From the NCBI RefSeq assembly GCF_002982075.1, contig NZ_PUEJ01000010.1, positions 205,318-269,317 of the forward strand: a DNA stretch of 64,000 nt. Reading direction: 5' to 3'. Each line of letters opens with the position of its first letter. Position 1 is the stretch's first letter. Positions 7,852-18,276 of this stretch are shown one piece after another. Source of the DNA: Labrys okinawensis. Lineage in GTDB: Bacteria; Pseudomonadota; Alphaproteobacteria; Rhizobiales; Labraceae. Position numbers and translations under genes: made by a program. The notes beneath the pieces are model-generated. The model did not search any database. It was given only the letters and a program-made list of their open reading frames with translations, and was not told the origin of the DNA.

Positions 7852-8913
7852 ATGTCAGCACTGAGTAATTTTAGCCATTTGAAGCTCGACCGGGTCGGGC
7901 GCGATTTCGGCGCCATGAACGCCCTGAAGGACCTGTCCTTCACGGTTCAGCGCGGCGAATTCATCGCCCTGCTCGGCCCCTCCGGTTGCGGCAAGTCGAC
8001 CGCCCTCAACTGCATTGCCGGCCTGTTGCCAACCACGCGCGGCTCGATCTGGCTCGACGACCGGCGTATCGATACGCTCGGCCCCGAAGACCGCGGCTTC
8101 GGCATGGTATTCCAGAACTACGCCCTGTTTCCGCATATGAGCGTCAGGGACAATGTCGGTTTCGGCCTGCGCATGCGCAGCGTGCCGCGCGAACAGGCCT
8201 CCGCGCGCATCGGTGAGGCGCTGGCGACGGTCAGGCTCACCGACCAAGCCGCCAAGCTGCCCGGCCAGTTGTCGGGCGGACAGCAGCAGAGGGTCGCCAT
8301 TGCCCGCGCCATCGCGGTCGAGCCGCCCCTGGTCCTGATGGACGAGCCGCTTTCCAATCTCGACGCCAAGCTCCGCCTGGAGATGCGCCAGGAAATCCGT
8401 CGCATCCATGCCGGCCTCGGCTCGATCACCCTCTATGTCACCCACGACCAGGACGAAGCGCTTTCGCTGGCCGACCGCATCATCGTGCTGCGCGACGGCG
8501 AGATCCGCCAGATCGGCACGCCCGAGGAACTCTATCAACGGCCGGCGACGCTGGACGTCGCCGAATTCATGGGGTTCCGCAACCGCCTGCCGGGCACGGT
8601 CATTGCCTCGTCGAACGACGGCGTAACGCTGGAGATCGCCGGCGAACGGCTCGAGGGGGTCGCCCGCCAGGTGCTGGCCAGCCCGAGCGCGGTCGCGGCG
8701 ATCCGTCCGGACGATCTGATTGCCGGGGAACAGGGCATCCCCGCCGTTGTCGAGATCTGCGAATATCGCGGCCACGCCTTCTTCGGAGCGGCCAGGGGAC
8801 CGACGGGCAACGAACTCTTCTTCAGGGCGCGGCAGCGCATGCGGCCGGGCGAAAAGGTGCATCTGAAGGCCGATCCGGCCCGAGTCCTCGTCTTCAACGA
8901 GGTAGCGCGATGA
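7852..8913 (+). CDS. ABC transporter ATP-binding protein
   Basis: 353 residues. Walker A GPSGCGKST (42-50), Q-loop MVFQNYALFPH, signature LSGGQQQR (140-147), Walker B VLMDEP (161-166), and switch histidine in YVTHDQDEA (about 198). The C-terminal ~100 residues form the TOBE-like regulatory domain (AAIRPDDL region) seen in PotA/UgpC-type proteins. I chose ATG 7852, preceded by GGCAGG; an in-frame ATG at 7837 is possible. It energises the two permeases downstream; its last codons overlap the next start by four bases. Confidence 0.93.
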   Translation: MSALSNFSHLKLDRVGRDFGAMNALKDLSFTVQRGEFIALLGPSGCGKSTALNCIAGLLPTTRGSIWLDDRRIDTLGPEDRGFGMVFQNYALFPHMSVRDNVGFGLRMRSVPREQASARIGEALATVRLTDQAAKLPGQLSGGQQQRVAIARAIAVEPPLVLMDEPLSNLDAKLRLEMRQEIRRIHAGLGSITLYVTHDQDEALSLADRIIVLRDGEIRQIGTPEELYQRPATLDVAEFMGFRNRLPGTVIASSNDGVTLEIAGERLEGVARQVLASPSAVAAIRPDDLIAGEQGIPAVVEICEYRGHAFFGAARGPTGNELFFRARQRMRPGEKVHLKADPARVLVFNEVAR

Positions 8914-9791
8914 GCGCCCCCTCCGCCCCCGGCCTGAAGACACGCCTCGCCGCGCGCGGCATCGACGGCGTGACGCTGCTCGCCCTGCCGGCCGTGCTGT
9001 TCCTGCTGGCCCTGTTCATCTACCCCTTCTTCTATGGGCTGTGGCTGTCGTTCCAGCCCAAGGACGGCTCGACCTTCGGCAATTATGTCGCCTTCTTCAG
9101 CGACCCCGCCCTCTACGGCACCATCGCCACCACCCTGTGGATCGCGGTGCCGGCCACTTTGTTCAACCTGCTCGCCGCCATACCGGTGGCCTTCAGGGTG
9201 CGTCTGCTCGACAACCAGCGGCTGCTCACCACTATCCTGGTGCTGCCGATCACGCTTGGGACCGTGCTGGTGGCCGAGGGCCTGCTCAACTATCTCGGGC
9301 CGCAGGGCTGGTTCAACCGGGCGCTGATCCTCATGGGTATCGGCCCGGTCAAGCTGGTTCACAATTATTGGGGCGTGTTCCTGTCGCTGGTGATCACCGG
9401 CTTTCCCTTCACCTTCCTGTTGACGCTCTCCTATGTCACCGGCATCGATCCGGCTCTGGAGAATGCCGCGGCAACCCTGGGCGCCAGGCCAGCCGCCCGC
9501 TTTCGCCACATCTTCCTGCCGCTGTTGCTGCCCGGCCTTGCCGTGACCTTCTGCCTGAGCTTCGTGCAGGCTTTCTCTGTCTATCCATCGGCCGTGATGC
9601 TCGGCGCCCCGGCAGGCCCCACCCGGGTCATCACCATTCCGGCCTACCAGGCAGCCACCGAGCTCTATGATTATTCGATGGCCTCGGCGATCGCCATGAT
9701 CATGGGCGCGATCCTGCTGGTCGTCATCGCCATCGTGCTCGGCCTGCGCTCCCTGGTCTATCGCGGGCCGGCCGGCGGCGGGAAAGGTTAG
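8910..9791 (+). CDS. ABC transporter permease (first of two)
   Basis: 293 residues with about six membrane segments, beginning LLALPAVLFLLALFIYPFFYG. The cytoplasmic EAA-like loop that docks the ATPase is visible as ENAAATLGARPAARFRHIFLPLLLPG. Family: binding-protein-dependent transport inner membrane component (PotB/PotH type). ATGA overlap with the ATPase gene indicates translational coupling. Confidence 0.93.
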   Translation: MSAPSAPGLKTRLAARGIDGVTLLALPAVLFLLALFIYPFFYGLWLSFQPKDGSTFGNYVAFFSDPALYGTIATTLWIAVPATLFNLLAAIPVAFRVRLLDNQRLLTTILVLPITLGTVLVAEGLLNYLGPQGWFNRALILMGIGPVKLVHNYWGVFLSLVITGFPFTFLLTLSYVTGIDPALENAAATLGARPAARFRHIFLPLLLPGLAVTFCLSFVQAFSVYPSAVMLGAPAGPTRVITIPAYQAATELYDYSMASAIAMIMGAILLVVIAIVLGLRSLVYRGPAGGGKG

Positions 9792-9796
9792 GAATC

Positions 9797-10645
9797 ATGG
9801 TCAGCCGGATTTCTCGCCCGCTTTCAGAACGCCTGTGGTCCACGGCGGTGTGGGCCCTGACCATCTTCTTCGTCCTCAACCTCCTCGCCGTCATCGCCGC
9901 GGTGGTCGTCAGTTCCTTCTCGACACGCTGGCTCGGCACCTGGCTGCCGCAGGGCTGGACTGGCCGCTGGTACAATTCGGCCTGGGAGGAGTTCCAGCTC
10001 GGGGGTGTGCTCCTCGTCACCTTCCAGGTCGTCTTCGGCGTGGTGCTCCTGTCGGCCGTGATCGGCATTCCCGCCGCCTATGCCCTGGCGCGCCGGGACT
10101 TTCCCGGCAAGAAACTGGTGACATTGCTGTTCCTGCTGCCCTTGCTGGTGCCGCCCGTCACCTATGGCATTCCGCTGACGACGGTTCTCTACAAGGCCGG
10201 GCTGGGCAGTACGCTCGCCGGCGTGATCATCGCCAACCTCGTGCCTGCCCTGCCCTTCGTCATCCTGGTGATGATTCCCTTCGTCGAACAGATCGATCCA
10301 CGCCTGGAGGCAGCGGCTCGGGTTTTCGGCGCCCGCACCGGTTCGGTATTCCGGCATGTGCTGATTCCGCTGCTGCTGCCCGGGGCGCTCGCTGCCCTCC
10401 TCCTGGTGCTGGTGCGCACCATCGCGATGTTCGAGCTGACCTTCCTGATCGCCGGCTCCGACAGCCAGACGCTGGTCGTCTCGCTCTATGCCGCGGTCAC
10501 GGCGTCCGGCGTCAGGGCGCCCCAATCGGTGGACGCCATGGCCGTCATCTACATGCTGAGCACGCTGGTCTGGCTGGTCATCGCCCTCCGCTTCATCAAT
10601 CCGACGCAGATGGTGACGCGGGTGAAGAAGGCCCCTGCCCACTGA
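9797..10645 (+). CDS. ABC transporter permease (second of two)
   Basis: 282 residues with six membrane segments and the EAA loop LEAAARVFGARTGSVFRHVLIPLLLPG. It follows the first permease by five bases and forms the heterodimeric channel with it (PotC/PotI-type position). The cluster is therefore complete: regulator, binding protein, ATPase, two permeases. No catabolic enzyme accompanies it, which leaves the substrate open. Confidence 0.93.
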   Translation: MVSRISRPLSERLWSTAVWALTIFFVLNLLAVIAAVVVSSFSTRWLGTWLPQGWTGRWYNSAWEEFQLGGVLLVTFQVVFGVVLLSAVIGIPAAYALARRDFPGKKLVTLLFLLPLLVPPVTYGIPLTTVLYKAGLGSTLAGVIIANLVPALPFVILVMIPFVEQIDPRLEAAARVFGARTGSVFRHVLIPLLLPGALAALLLVLVRTIAMFELTFLIAGSDSQTLVVSLYAAVTASGVRAPQSVDAMAVIYMLSTLVWLVIALRFINPTQMVTRVKKAPAH

Positions 10646-10656
10646 TCCGCCGGAGC

Positions 10657-11127
10657 CTACAGCTTCTTGACCAGTCTCAAGGTTTCGGTGGCAAAGCCGT
10701 TCCTTTCATAGAAAAGCCGGCCGCGATGATTGCTGGCAAAGACATCGAGGGATAGGGCAGCATAGCCCTGCTCCCGCGCCCAGTCCTCGGCGGAGGCGAG
10801 CAACCGCTTCGCCACGCCTGTGCCTTCGGCCTCCTCGGTGACGGCCAGAAGCGCCACATAGCCGATCGTCCGGCCGGTTATGCCGTCGGCCCCCGGAAGG
10901 GCATGCAGGAAACCATGCCCGATACCGACGCTATCCTCGGCGATCAGGCTGAGGCTGCCTGCCGCCGGATTCCTGAGATTGACGGCGGAAAAGGCGTCCT
11001 GAAACGCCTGGATTTCGGCCGGTTCATGCAAGCCGGTCTCGATGACCGCCGCAAGGCGGCGGCCGAGACCGAGCATGAAGCTCAGATCCTTCTCGCCCTC
11101 CGCCTTGCGGATGCAGATATCCATCAA
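10657..11127 (-). CDS. GNAT-family N-acetyltransferase
   Basis: 156 residues. The acetyl-CoA-binding GNAT core is visible as IGYVALLAVTEEAEGTGVAKRLLASAEDWAREQG (motif A with the Q/R-x-x-G-x-G/A-like loop EEAEGTGVA) and the C-terminal DVFASNHRGRLFYERNGF (motif B). Acceptor unknown. The start overlaps the tpiA stop by four bases (ATGA), so the two are translationally coupled on the minus strand. Confidence 0.85.
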   Translation of the reverse strand: MMDICIRKAEGEKDLSFMLGLGRRLAAVIETGLHEPAEIQAFQDAFSAVNLRNPAAGSLSLIAEDSVGIGHGFLHALPGADGITGRTIGYVALLAVTEEAEGTGVAKRLLASAEDWAREQGYAALSLDVFASNHRGRLFYERNGFATETLRLVKKL

Positions 11128-11885
11128 CGATAGGCGGAGGCGATGCCGAGAAAATCCTCGGCCTTGAGCGAGGCGCCGCCCACCAGGGCCCCATCGACAT
11201 TGTCGACGCCCATCAGTTCGGCCGCATTGCCGGGCTTGACCGAGCCGCCATAGAGAATGCGCACACCATTACCTTCTTCGCCGAGCGCTTCCGCCAGACG
11301 GGCACGGATGAAATCATGCACCTGCTTCACGTCCGCCGCCGTGGGCGTCAGCCCGGTGCCGATCGCCCAGACGGGCTCGTAGGCGATCACGGTGTTGGCA
11401 GCATTGGCTTCGGCCGGCAGGGAACCCGCGAGCTGGCTGCCCACCACGTCGAGGGTCTTGCCCGATTCGCGTTCCGCGCGGGTCTCTCCGATGCAGACGA
11501 TGGCGACGAGGCCGGCGCGCAATGCCGCCTCGGCCTTGGCCTTGACCGTCGCGTCGTTCTCGCCGTGATCGGTGCGACGCTCGGAATGGCCGACGATGAC
11601 ATAGGTCGCGCCGGCATCCTTCAGCATCTCTGCGGAGATGTCGCCGGTATGCGCGCCCGAGGGCTTGGCATGGCAATCCTGCGCCCCGATCTTGATGTGC
11701 TGGCCCGCGGCCTGCGCCGCAAAGCGGGAGACCAGCGTGAAGGGCGGGCAGACGAGAACCTCCGCACTGCCGGCTTCCCCGGCCGCGACACCCGTCGCAA
11801 TGGCATCGAGCTCGGTAACCCCCTTGGTGAGGCCGTTCATCTTCCAATTGCCAGCGACGAGCGGGCGCGGCCGGTTTGCTGTCAT
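11124..11885 (-). CDS. tpiA: Triosephosphate isomerase
   Basis: 253 residues, normal for the family. It interconverts dihydroxyacetone phosphate and glyceraldehyde 3-phosphate in glycolysis and gluconeogenesis. Catalytic residues are visible: NWKMN (K15), VGHSERR (H100) and AYEPVWAIGTG (E170), plus the C-terminal phosphate loop ILYGGSVKPGNA. GAGGA precedes the ATG. It is divergent from ppiD, an order seen in many alphaproteobacteria. Confidence 0.97.
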   Translation of the reverse strand: MTANRPRPLVAGNWKMNGLTKGVTELDAIATGVAAGEAGSAEVLVCPPFTLVSRFAAQAAGQHIKIGAQDCHAKPSGAHTGDISAEMLKDAGATYVIVGHSERRTDHGENDATVKAKAEAALRAGLVAIVCIGETRAERESGKTLDVVGSQLAGSLPAEANAANTVIAYEPVWAIGTGLTPTAADVKQVHDFIRARLAEALGEEGNGVRILYGGSVKPGNAAELMGVDNVDGALVGGASLKAEDFLGIASAYR

Positions 11886-12248
11886 CTTGCTGATCCTCTT
11901 TCTGTCAAACAGGATTGCCGAGGCTGCTCGGCGGGGCGGGCTCGGAAATCCTGTCGCCTGTCGAGACCTGCGCCGGGAGGCTCTGCCTGGGCCGCCCCGA
12001 TACGCGGACTTTGCCTGGCGTGCTTAGCAACCTCGTCCCCATGGAGCAAGGCGTGGGTGGCGCAAGAAACCCACAGCCGTGCCATTGCGACGCCACGTGC
12101 TCGTCCCTATGATGCGCCGCTTTTCATGTGCCGCCCCTCATGGGATCGTTCATGCGGCCCCGAAGAAGCGTAGAAACGATGCGGGATTTCCCGGGCCTTC
12201 CGACAGGGGCCTGGAGAATCCTTTTGCCTTGATGGAACCAAGACACCG
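11886..12248. other. Divergent tpiA-ppiD intergenic region
   Basis: No convincing gene. It must hold the promoters of tpiA (minus) and ppiD (plus). The only clear structure is an inverted repeat GTGGGT / ACCCAC at 12053-12074. I found no strong -35/-10 pair by eye. Confidence 0.5.
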
Positions 12249-14144
12249 ATGCTGAGCTCATTCCGTGAAGTTATGACCAAGGGGCCTGCCAAGATCCTCA
12301 CGGCGGGGGTCATGTTGCTCCTGAGCGGCAGCTTCGCCTTATGGGGTGTCGAGGGCTGGCTGCAGGGGCGCAGCAATTCCGATGTCGCCACGGTGGGTGG
12401 TTCCACAATTTCCGCCAATACCTTTAGCGAGGCCTATCGCGCGCGCACCCTGCAGATCACCCGCGCCACCGGCAAGGCGGTTACCCCCGACATCGCCCGG
12501 GCCTTCGGCCTCGACAAGCAGGTTCTCAATGGCCTGATCTCGGAAAAGGCCATGGAGGTGCAGGCCGCCAAGCTTGGGCTCGGCCTCGACCAGCAAACCA
12601 CGGTCCAAACGGTGATGAACGATCCGGACTTCCAGGTCACCGCACCCGGCAAGCCGCCCGTTTTCGATGCCAATGCTTTCCGCCAAATGCTCGAAAACAA
12701 TGGCATGAACGAAGAGATGTTCTTCACCCGCCAGCGTGAGGTCTATATCCGGGGCCAGATCGACCAGGGCCTGACGGCCGGCGGCCCGGTCCCCCAGGCT
12801 CTGCTGCAGGCTGCCGCCCGTTACGAGCAGGAAAAGCGCAATACGTCCTATTTCGTGTTGCCGCAGAGCAGCGTAGGTGACATTGCTCCGCCCGACACTG
12901 CCGCATTGCAGACCTATTACGACGAGAACAAGGGCGCCTTCCGCACCAAGGAACTGCGCAGCCTGAGCTACATACTGGTGACGCCGGCCGAGCTGAGCGG
13001 CCGTGCCACCGTGACCGATGCCGATGTCCAGGCAGCCTTCGACAAGAACAAGGCGGGTTCGGCAGCGCTGGAACAGCGCACGGTCGAGCAGATCGCCTTC
13101 CCCTCGCCGGATGAGGCCAAGGCCGCCGCCGCCCGCATCGCTTCGGGCCAGATCACCTTCGAGGGCCTGGTCGCCGAGCGCAAGCTCAAGCCCGAAGACA
13201 TCGATCTGGGCACCGTGTCCAAGCGCCAGCTCAGCGACCAGAAGATCGCCGACGCCGCCTTCGCCCTGAAGGAAGGCGCGACATCGGACGCCGTGCAGGG
13301 CAATCTGGCCAACGTCATCGTCAAGGTCACCAAGATCGTCGACGCCAAGACAGTCCTGCGCGGCGAACTGGAGCGCCAACGGGCATCGGAGGCCGCCAAG
13401 AATCTGCGTGACGCCATCGAAGACGAGCGCATGGGCGGCGCCCCGCTCAAGGACATCGCCGCCAAGCTCAAGCTCAAGGCCGTCACGCTGCCGCCGGTCG
13501 ACGCCCAGGGCCGTGACGCCGAGGGCAAGCCCGTTGCCGTGCCGCTCGCCACCCAGGTTCTTCCCGCGCTCTTCACCGCCGAGCCCGGCTCCGATCCCGA
13601 AGCCGTCGACGGCCGCGACGAAGGCCTGATGTGGTTTTCGCTCGACACCGTCGTTCCAGCCCGCGACCGCACGCTCGACGAGGCCAAGAACGAGGTGATC
13701 GCCGCCTGGACCGCCGATCAGAAAATCGCCAAGCTCAAGGAGAAGGCGGACCAGCTCGTAACGCAGCTGCAAGGCGGCAAGTCGCTCGACGAGGTTGCCA
13801 AGGGACTGAATCTGCAGGTCACGCCGGCGTGGGACCTGACACGCAACGGCCAAGGCCAGCCGGTGCCCCCGGCTGTCGTCACCGCCGTGTTCGCCACCCC
13901 GCTCAAGGGCTTCGGCACGGCGCTGGCCGCCAACGGCACCGATCGAATCATCTTCCACGTCGAGGACAACGTGATCCCCGAACTCGATGCCAAGGCTCCG
14001 CAGACCGAGGCGCTGTCGAAGCAACTCGCGACCGGCATCAGCCAGGATCTGATGACGGAATATGTCAAGAAGGTCGAAGACCAGCTCGGCGTGGCCATCA
14101 ACCAGACCAATGTCGACCGTGTCGTCGGCACCGGCAGCCTCTGA
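12249..14144 (+). CDS. ppiD: Peptidyl-prolyl isomerase/chaperone PpiD (SurA_N type)
   Basis: 631 residues, typical for PpiD. It is anchored in the inner membrane by one N-terminal segment (about 15-38) with the chaperone domains in the periplasm, where it assists folding of secreted and outer membrane proteins. The SurA_N_3 region follows the anchor (ATVGGSTISANTFSEAYRA onward). The parvulin-like region lies around residues 220-360 (AALQTYYDENKGAFRTKELR, SYILVTPAEL) and looks degenerate, as in many alphaproteobacterial homologues. The next gene, trpE, begins ten bases after it. Confidence 0.9.
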   Translation: MLSSFREVMTKGPAKILTAGVMLLLSGSFALWGVEGWLQGRSNSDVATVGGSTISANTFSEAYRARTLQITRATGKAVTPDIARAFGLDKQVLNGLISEKAMEVQAAKLGLGLDQQTTVQTVMNDPDFQVTAPGKPPVFDANAFRQMLENNGMNEEMFFTRQREVYIRGQIDQGLTAGGPVPQALLQAAARYEQEKRNTSYFVLPQSSVGDIAPPDTAALQTYYDENKGAFRTKELRSLSYILVTPAELSGRATVTDADVQAAFDKNKAGSAALEQRTVEQIAFPSPDEAKAAAARIASGQITFEGLVAERKLKPEDIDLGTVSKRQLSDQKIADAAFALKEGATSDAVQGNLANVIVKVTKIVDAKTVLRGELERQRASEAAKNLRDAIEDERMGGAPLKDIAAKLKLKAVTLPPVDAQGRDAEGKPVAVPLATQVLPALFTAEPGSDPEAVDGRDEGLMWFSLDTVVPARDRTLDEAKNEVIAAWTADQKIAKLKEKADQLVTQLQGGKSLDEVAKGLNLQVTPAWDLTRNGQGQPVPPAVVTAVFATPLKGFGTALAANGTDRIIFHVEDNVIPELDAKAPQTEALSKQLATGISQDLMTEYVKKVEDQLGVAINQTNVDRVVGTGSL

Positions 14145-14153
14145 GTCGCCAGC

Positions 14154-15665
<1,512 letters not shown>

Positions 15666-15683
15666 GGCTGGCGGGCCGCATTC

Positions 15684-16196
15684 ATGGCTAGATGGCCCGG
15701 CGCCCGTCGATCGGCCCTGCTCACCTTTGCGGCCGCCTATGTCGTGCTCTTCGCCGACTTCTATCTCTATTTCTATCCGGGCGGCCTTCAAGCCATCGCC
15801 CTGATGCTGGCGATCGCGCTGCCGGCCATGGGCGCGGCCTATGGCATCTTCTTCTTCCATTGGCTGTACGAGAGCGAGCGCTCTGTCCCCTATGCCGATT
15901 ACGGCTTCGGTATCTGGCTGATCTCGTCTCTCGCCTCGCTGATCTACATGGCCGTCTTCGCCGGCCTGGGGGCGCTCCTGCCCTATGGCCTGGAGAGGCT
16001 GGAATTGTTCGGGAACACCGTGCAGATGGTCGCCTCGCGCATGACCTTGGCGTCGGACTATTTCGAGCCCGTCGTGGGGCGCAATCTCGCGCTCTTCGTG
16101 CTGCTCGAAGTGTTTGCCTGCGCCTATGGCAAGAAGGAAGGTATGCGGCTTCGCGCGTCCCGCCCGGACGCGGGTCCGGAGCGGTCCGGCCCTTGA
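15684..16196 (+). CDS. Uncharacterised four-segment membrane protein
   Basis: 170 residues with four hydrophobic stretches (about 10-28, 33-52, 73-95 and 128-147) and a charged, arginine/proline-rich tail. I do not recognise a family. It starts 18 bases after trpE on the same strand and is probably cotranscribed with it. Codon use resembles its neighbours, and the same frame holds no frameshift, so it looks like a real gene. Confidence 0.6.
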   Translation: MARWPGARRSALLTFAAAYVVLFADFYLYFYPGGLQAIALMLAIALPAMGAAYGIFFFHWLYESERSVPYADYGFGIWLISSLASLIYMAVFAGLGALLPYGLERLELFGNTVQMVASRMTLASDYFEPVVGRNLALFVLLEVFACAYGKKEGMRLRASRPDAGPERSGP

Positions 16197-16209
16197 TCCG
16201 AAGCGGGCC

Positions 16210-17367
16210 TCAAGGCGCGACGATCAGGAGGACATAGGCAACAAAAATCACCAGATGCGCGAGGCCCGTCAGAAGCGTGGTACGTCCCGTCCCGAAACTC
16301 ACCACACCCATGGCGAGGGCAAGAAGGAGCAAGATCGTATCGCCCGCATTGAGGCCGAGGGTCAACGGGCGGCCTGTGATGAGGCTCGCTGCCGCGACCG
16401 CGGGAATAGTCAGCCCTATGGTTGCGCAAGCCGAGCCGAGGGCGATGTTCAGCCCCCTTTGAAGTTCGTTCTTGAGAGATGCCTTTATGGCAGAGATCGC
16501 CTCCGGCAACAGGGTGACGAGCGCAATCCCCGCGCCGACGATCGCGTCGGACTGCGTGACTCCGAGATAAGTGAGCCCATCCTCCACACCGGCCGCTACC
16601 TGTTCCGTCAACAGAACGATGCCTCCCAATCCCAAGAACAGCAGGACAAGATGCGTGGGCAGGGAGTTGACGGTGGCAGGATGTTCGCCCTGCACTTCCT
16701 CCAATGCGCGAACCTCTGAAAAATCCTCCTTCTGGCCATAGCTTTGCGCGAAAACAAAGCTGCCATAGAGCAGGATCGAAAGCACGCCGACGAAAACAAG
16801 CTGTATGGATGAAAACGTGCCTGGCGCGGTCGACAGGGTGTAGTTGGGCAGAACCATCGTCAGGACGGTGATCGCGACCAGAACGGAGAGAAAGGCGCTC
16901 GTTCCCTGCCTCCTGATATCCTGCCGGCTATGGCGCCAACCGCCCACCGTCAGGGCTATCCCGACGATGCCGCAACAAACGATCATTACGGTGGAAAAGA
17001 CCGACTCGCGCGCCAGGGTTGGATTATTGCCGCCGTGAAGCATCATTGAAACGATGATCGATACTTCAATGGTCGTTACCGCAAAGGTTAAAACGAGCGT
17101 GCCATAAGGTTGACCGACAAGGAGTGCTATCGATTCGGCATGATGCAAGGCCGCAAATACGGTCACCAAGACAAGACCGATCGAAATGGAATTCAAAAGA
17201 ATGACAATCGCAATATCGCCTTGCCCGATTGCCAGCACATTGGACTGAAGGGCCAGCGCGATCAAAAAACAGACGACAGGCAGAACCCGTGTCCATGAAG
17301 TTGTTTGGCGTAGGAATGTATCGAACACGAGCGGCACCGAAGTTGTGCCATGCAACAGAGCAGGCAT
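16210..17367 (-). CDS. chaA: Ca2+/H+ antiporter, ChaA/y4hA type
   Basis: 385 residues with about 11 membrane segments arranged in two halves, as in the Ca2+:cation antiporter superfamily. The paired alpha repeats are visible as GQPYGTLVLTFAVTTIEVSII in the first half and ALVTLLPEAISAIKASLKNELQRGLNIALGSA in the second, each with the conserved glutamate. Predicted role: export of Ca2+ (or Na+/K+) in exchange for protons. ATG 17367 is used; a GTG at 17373 is also in frame. It lies on the minus strand between trpE and trpG and has visibly more A/T-rich stretches than its neighbours, so a later insertion into the trp cluster is likely. Confidence 0.85.
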   Translation of the reverse strand: MPALLHGTTSVPLVFDTFLRQTTSWTRVLPVVCFLIALALQSNVLAIGQGDIAIVILLNSISIGLVLVTVFAALHHAESIALLVGQPYGTLVLTFAVTTIEVSIIVSMMLHGGNNPTLARESVFSTVMIVCCGIVGIALTVGGWRHSRQDIRRQGTSAFLSVLVAITVLTMVLPNYTLSTAPGTFSSIQLVFVGVLSILLYGSFVFAQSYGQKEDFSEVRALEEVQGEHPATVNSLPTHLVLLFLGLGGIVLLTEQVAAGVEDGLTYLGVTQSDAIVGAGIALVTLLPEAISAIKASLKNELQRGLNIALGSACATIGLTIPAVAAASLITGRPLTLGLNAGDTILLLLALAMGVVSFGTGRTTLLTGLAHLVIFVAYVLLIVAP

Positions 17368-17576
17368 GAACACATATCACATCGAAAGGATTTCGGAAGG
17401 TAAGCGCCTACGCGGAATCTTTCGGCGGAGCGCCGGCCCGCCGAGGCTGGTGCCCATGCGGCGAAGGCAGCACCGCCGAGATGGCCGACCTTGAACGTGA
17501 GGGAGCAAGGCCTGCTTGCGGCCGTCCGCAGCTTCCAACCCGCCGGCGCCCGATGGATCGCCACCCCCGGAAGCGC

Positions 17577-17605
17577 TTGACCCGCTGCCTCCACACGCCT
17601 AGTCG
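17577..17605 (+). promoter_or_regulatory. Candidate trpGDC promoter
   Basis: TTGACC (17577-17582), 17-base spacer, TAGTCG (17600-17605), followed about 20 bases later by a strong AGGAGG. The -35 is good and the -10 weak. A separate promoter is needed because a minus-strand gene separates trpG from trpE. Confidence 0.4.
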
Positions 17606-17631
17606 TGATGGCTTCAAAGGAGGCTAGAGCC

Positions 17632-18276
17632 GTGACGACAGACCGTTCCATGACCGTGACGCTGATCGACAATTATGACAGCTTCACCTGGAACCTCTGG
17701 CATTATCTCGGCCAGCTGGGTTGCACCGTCACGGTCCATCGCAACGACAAGGTCAGCGCCGATGAGGTGATCGCCGCGGCACCCGATGCGATCGTGCTCT
17801 CGCCCGGCCCCTGTACGCCGACGGAAGCCGGTATTTGCTGTGAATTGATCGAGAAAGCCAAGGACCGGATCCCGCTGTTCGGCGTCTGCCTAGGCCACCA
17901 GGCCATCGGCCAGGTCTTCGGCGGCGACATCGTACGCCTTGCCATTCCCATGCATGGCAAGATTTCTTCGATCGACCACCGCGGACGCGGCGTCTTTCGG
18001 GGGCTGAACGGTCCCTTCATGGGCACGCGCTATCACTCGCTCGTGGTCAAGCGCGATAACCTGCCGACCGATCTCGAAGTCACCGCCGAGACGGACGACG
18101 GCGTCATCATGGGTCTGCAGCACAAGAGTGCGCCGTTGCATGGCGTGCAGTTCCATCCGGAATCGATCATGTCGGACCACGGCCACCGTATCCTGCAGAA
18201 CTTCCTGGAACTGGCAGAGGAATGGAACGCCAAGAACAGAGTGCAGGAAAACCGGAACGAAAGCGAGCATGCGTGA
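17632..18276 (+). CDS. trpG: Anthranilate synthase component II (glutamine amidotransferase)
   Basis: 214 residues. It releases ammonia from glutamine for TrpE. The class I amidotransferase triad is visible: nucleophile in FGVCLGHQ (C86) and histidine/glutamate in VQFHPESIMS. The GTG at 17632 is chosen because AGGAGG lies eight bases upstream; ATG 17650 would begin directly at MTVTLIDNYDSF. It could also serve para-aminobenzoate synthesis (PabA). It overlaps trpD by one base (TGATG). Confidence 0.95.
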   Translation: MTTDRSMTVTLIDNYDSFTWNLWHYLGQLGCTVTVHRNDKVSADEVIAAAPDAIVLSPGPCTPTEAGICCELIEKAKDRIPLFGVCLGHQAIGQVFGGDIVRLAIPMHGKISSIDHRGRGVFRGLNGPFMGTRYHSLVVKRDNLPTDLEVTAETDDGVIMGLQHKSAPLHGVQFHPESIMSDHGHRILQNFLELAEEWNAKNRVQENRNESEHA

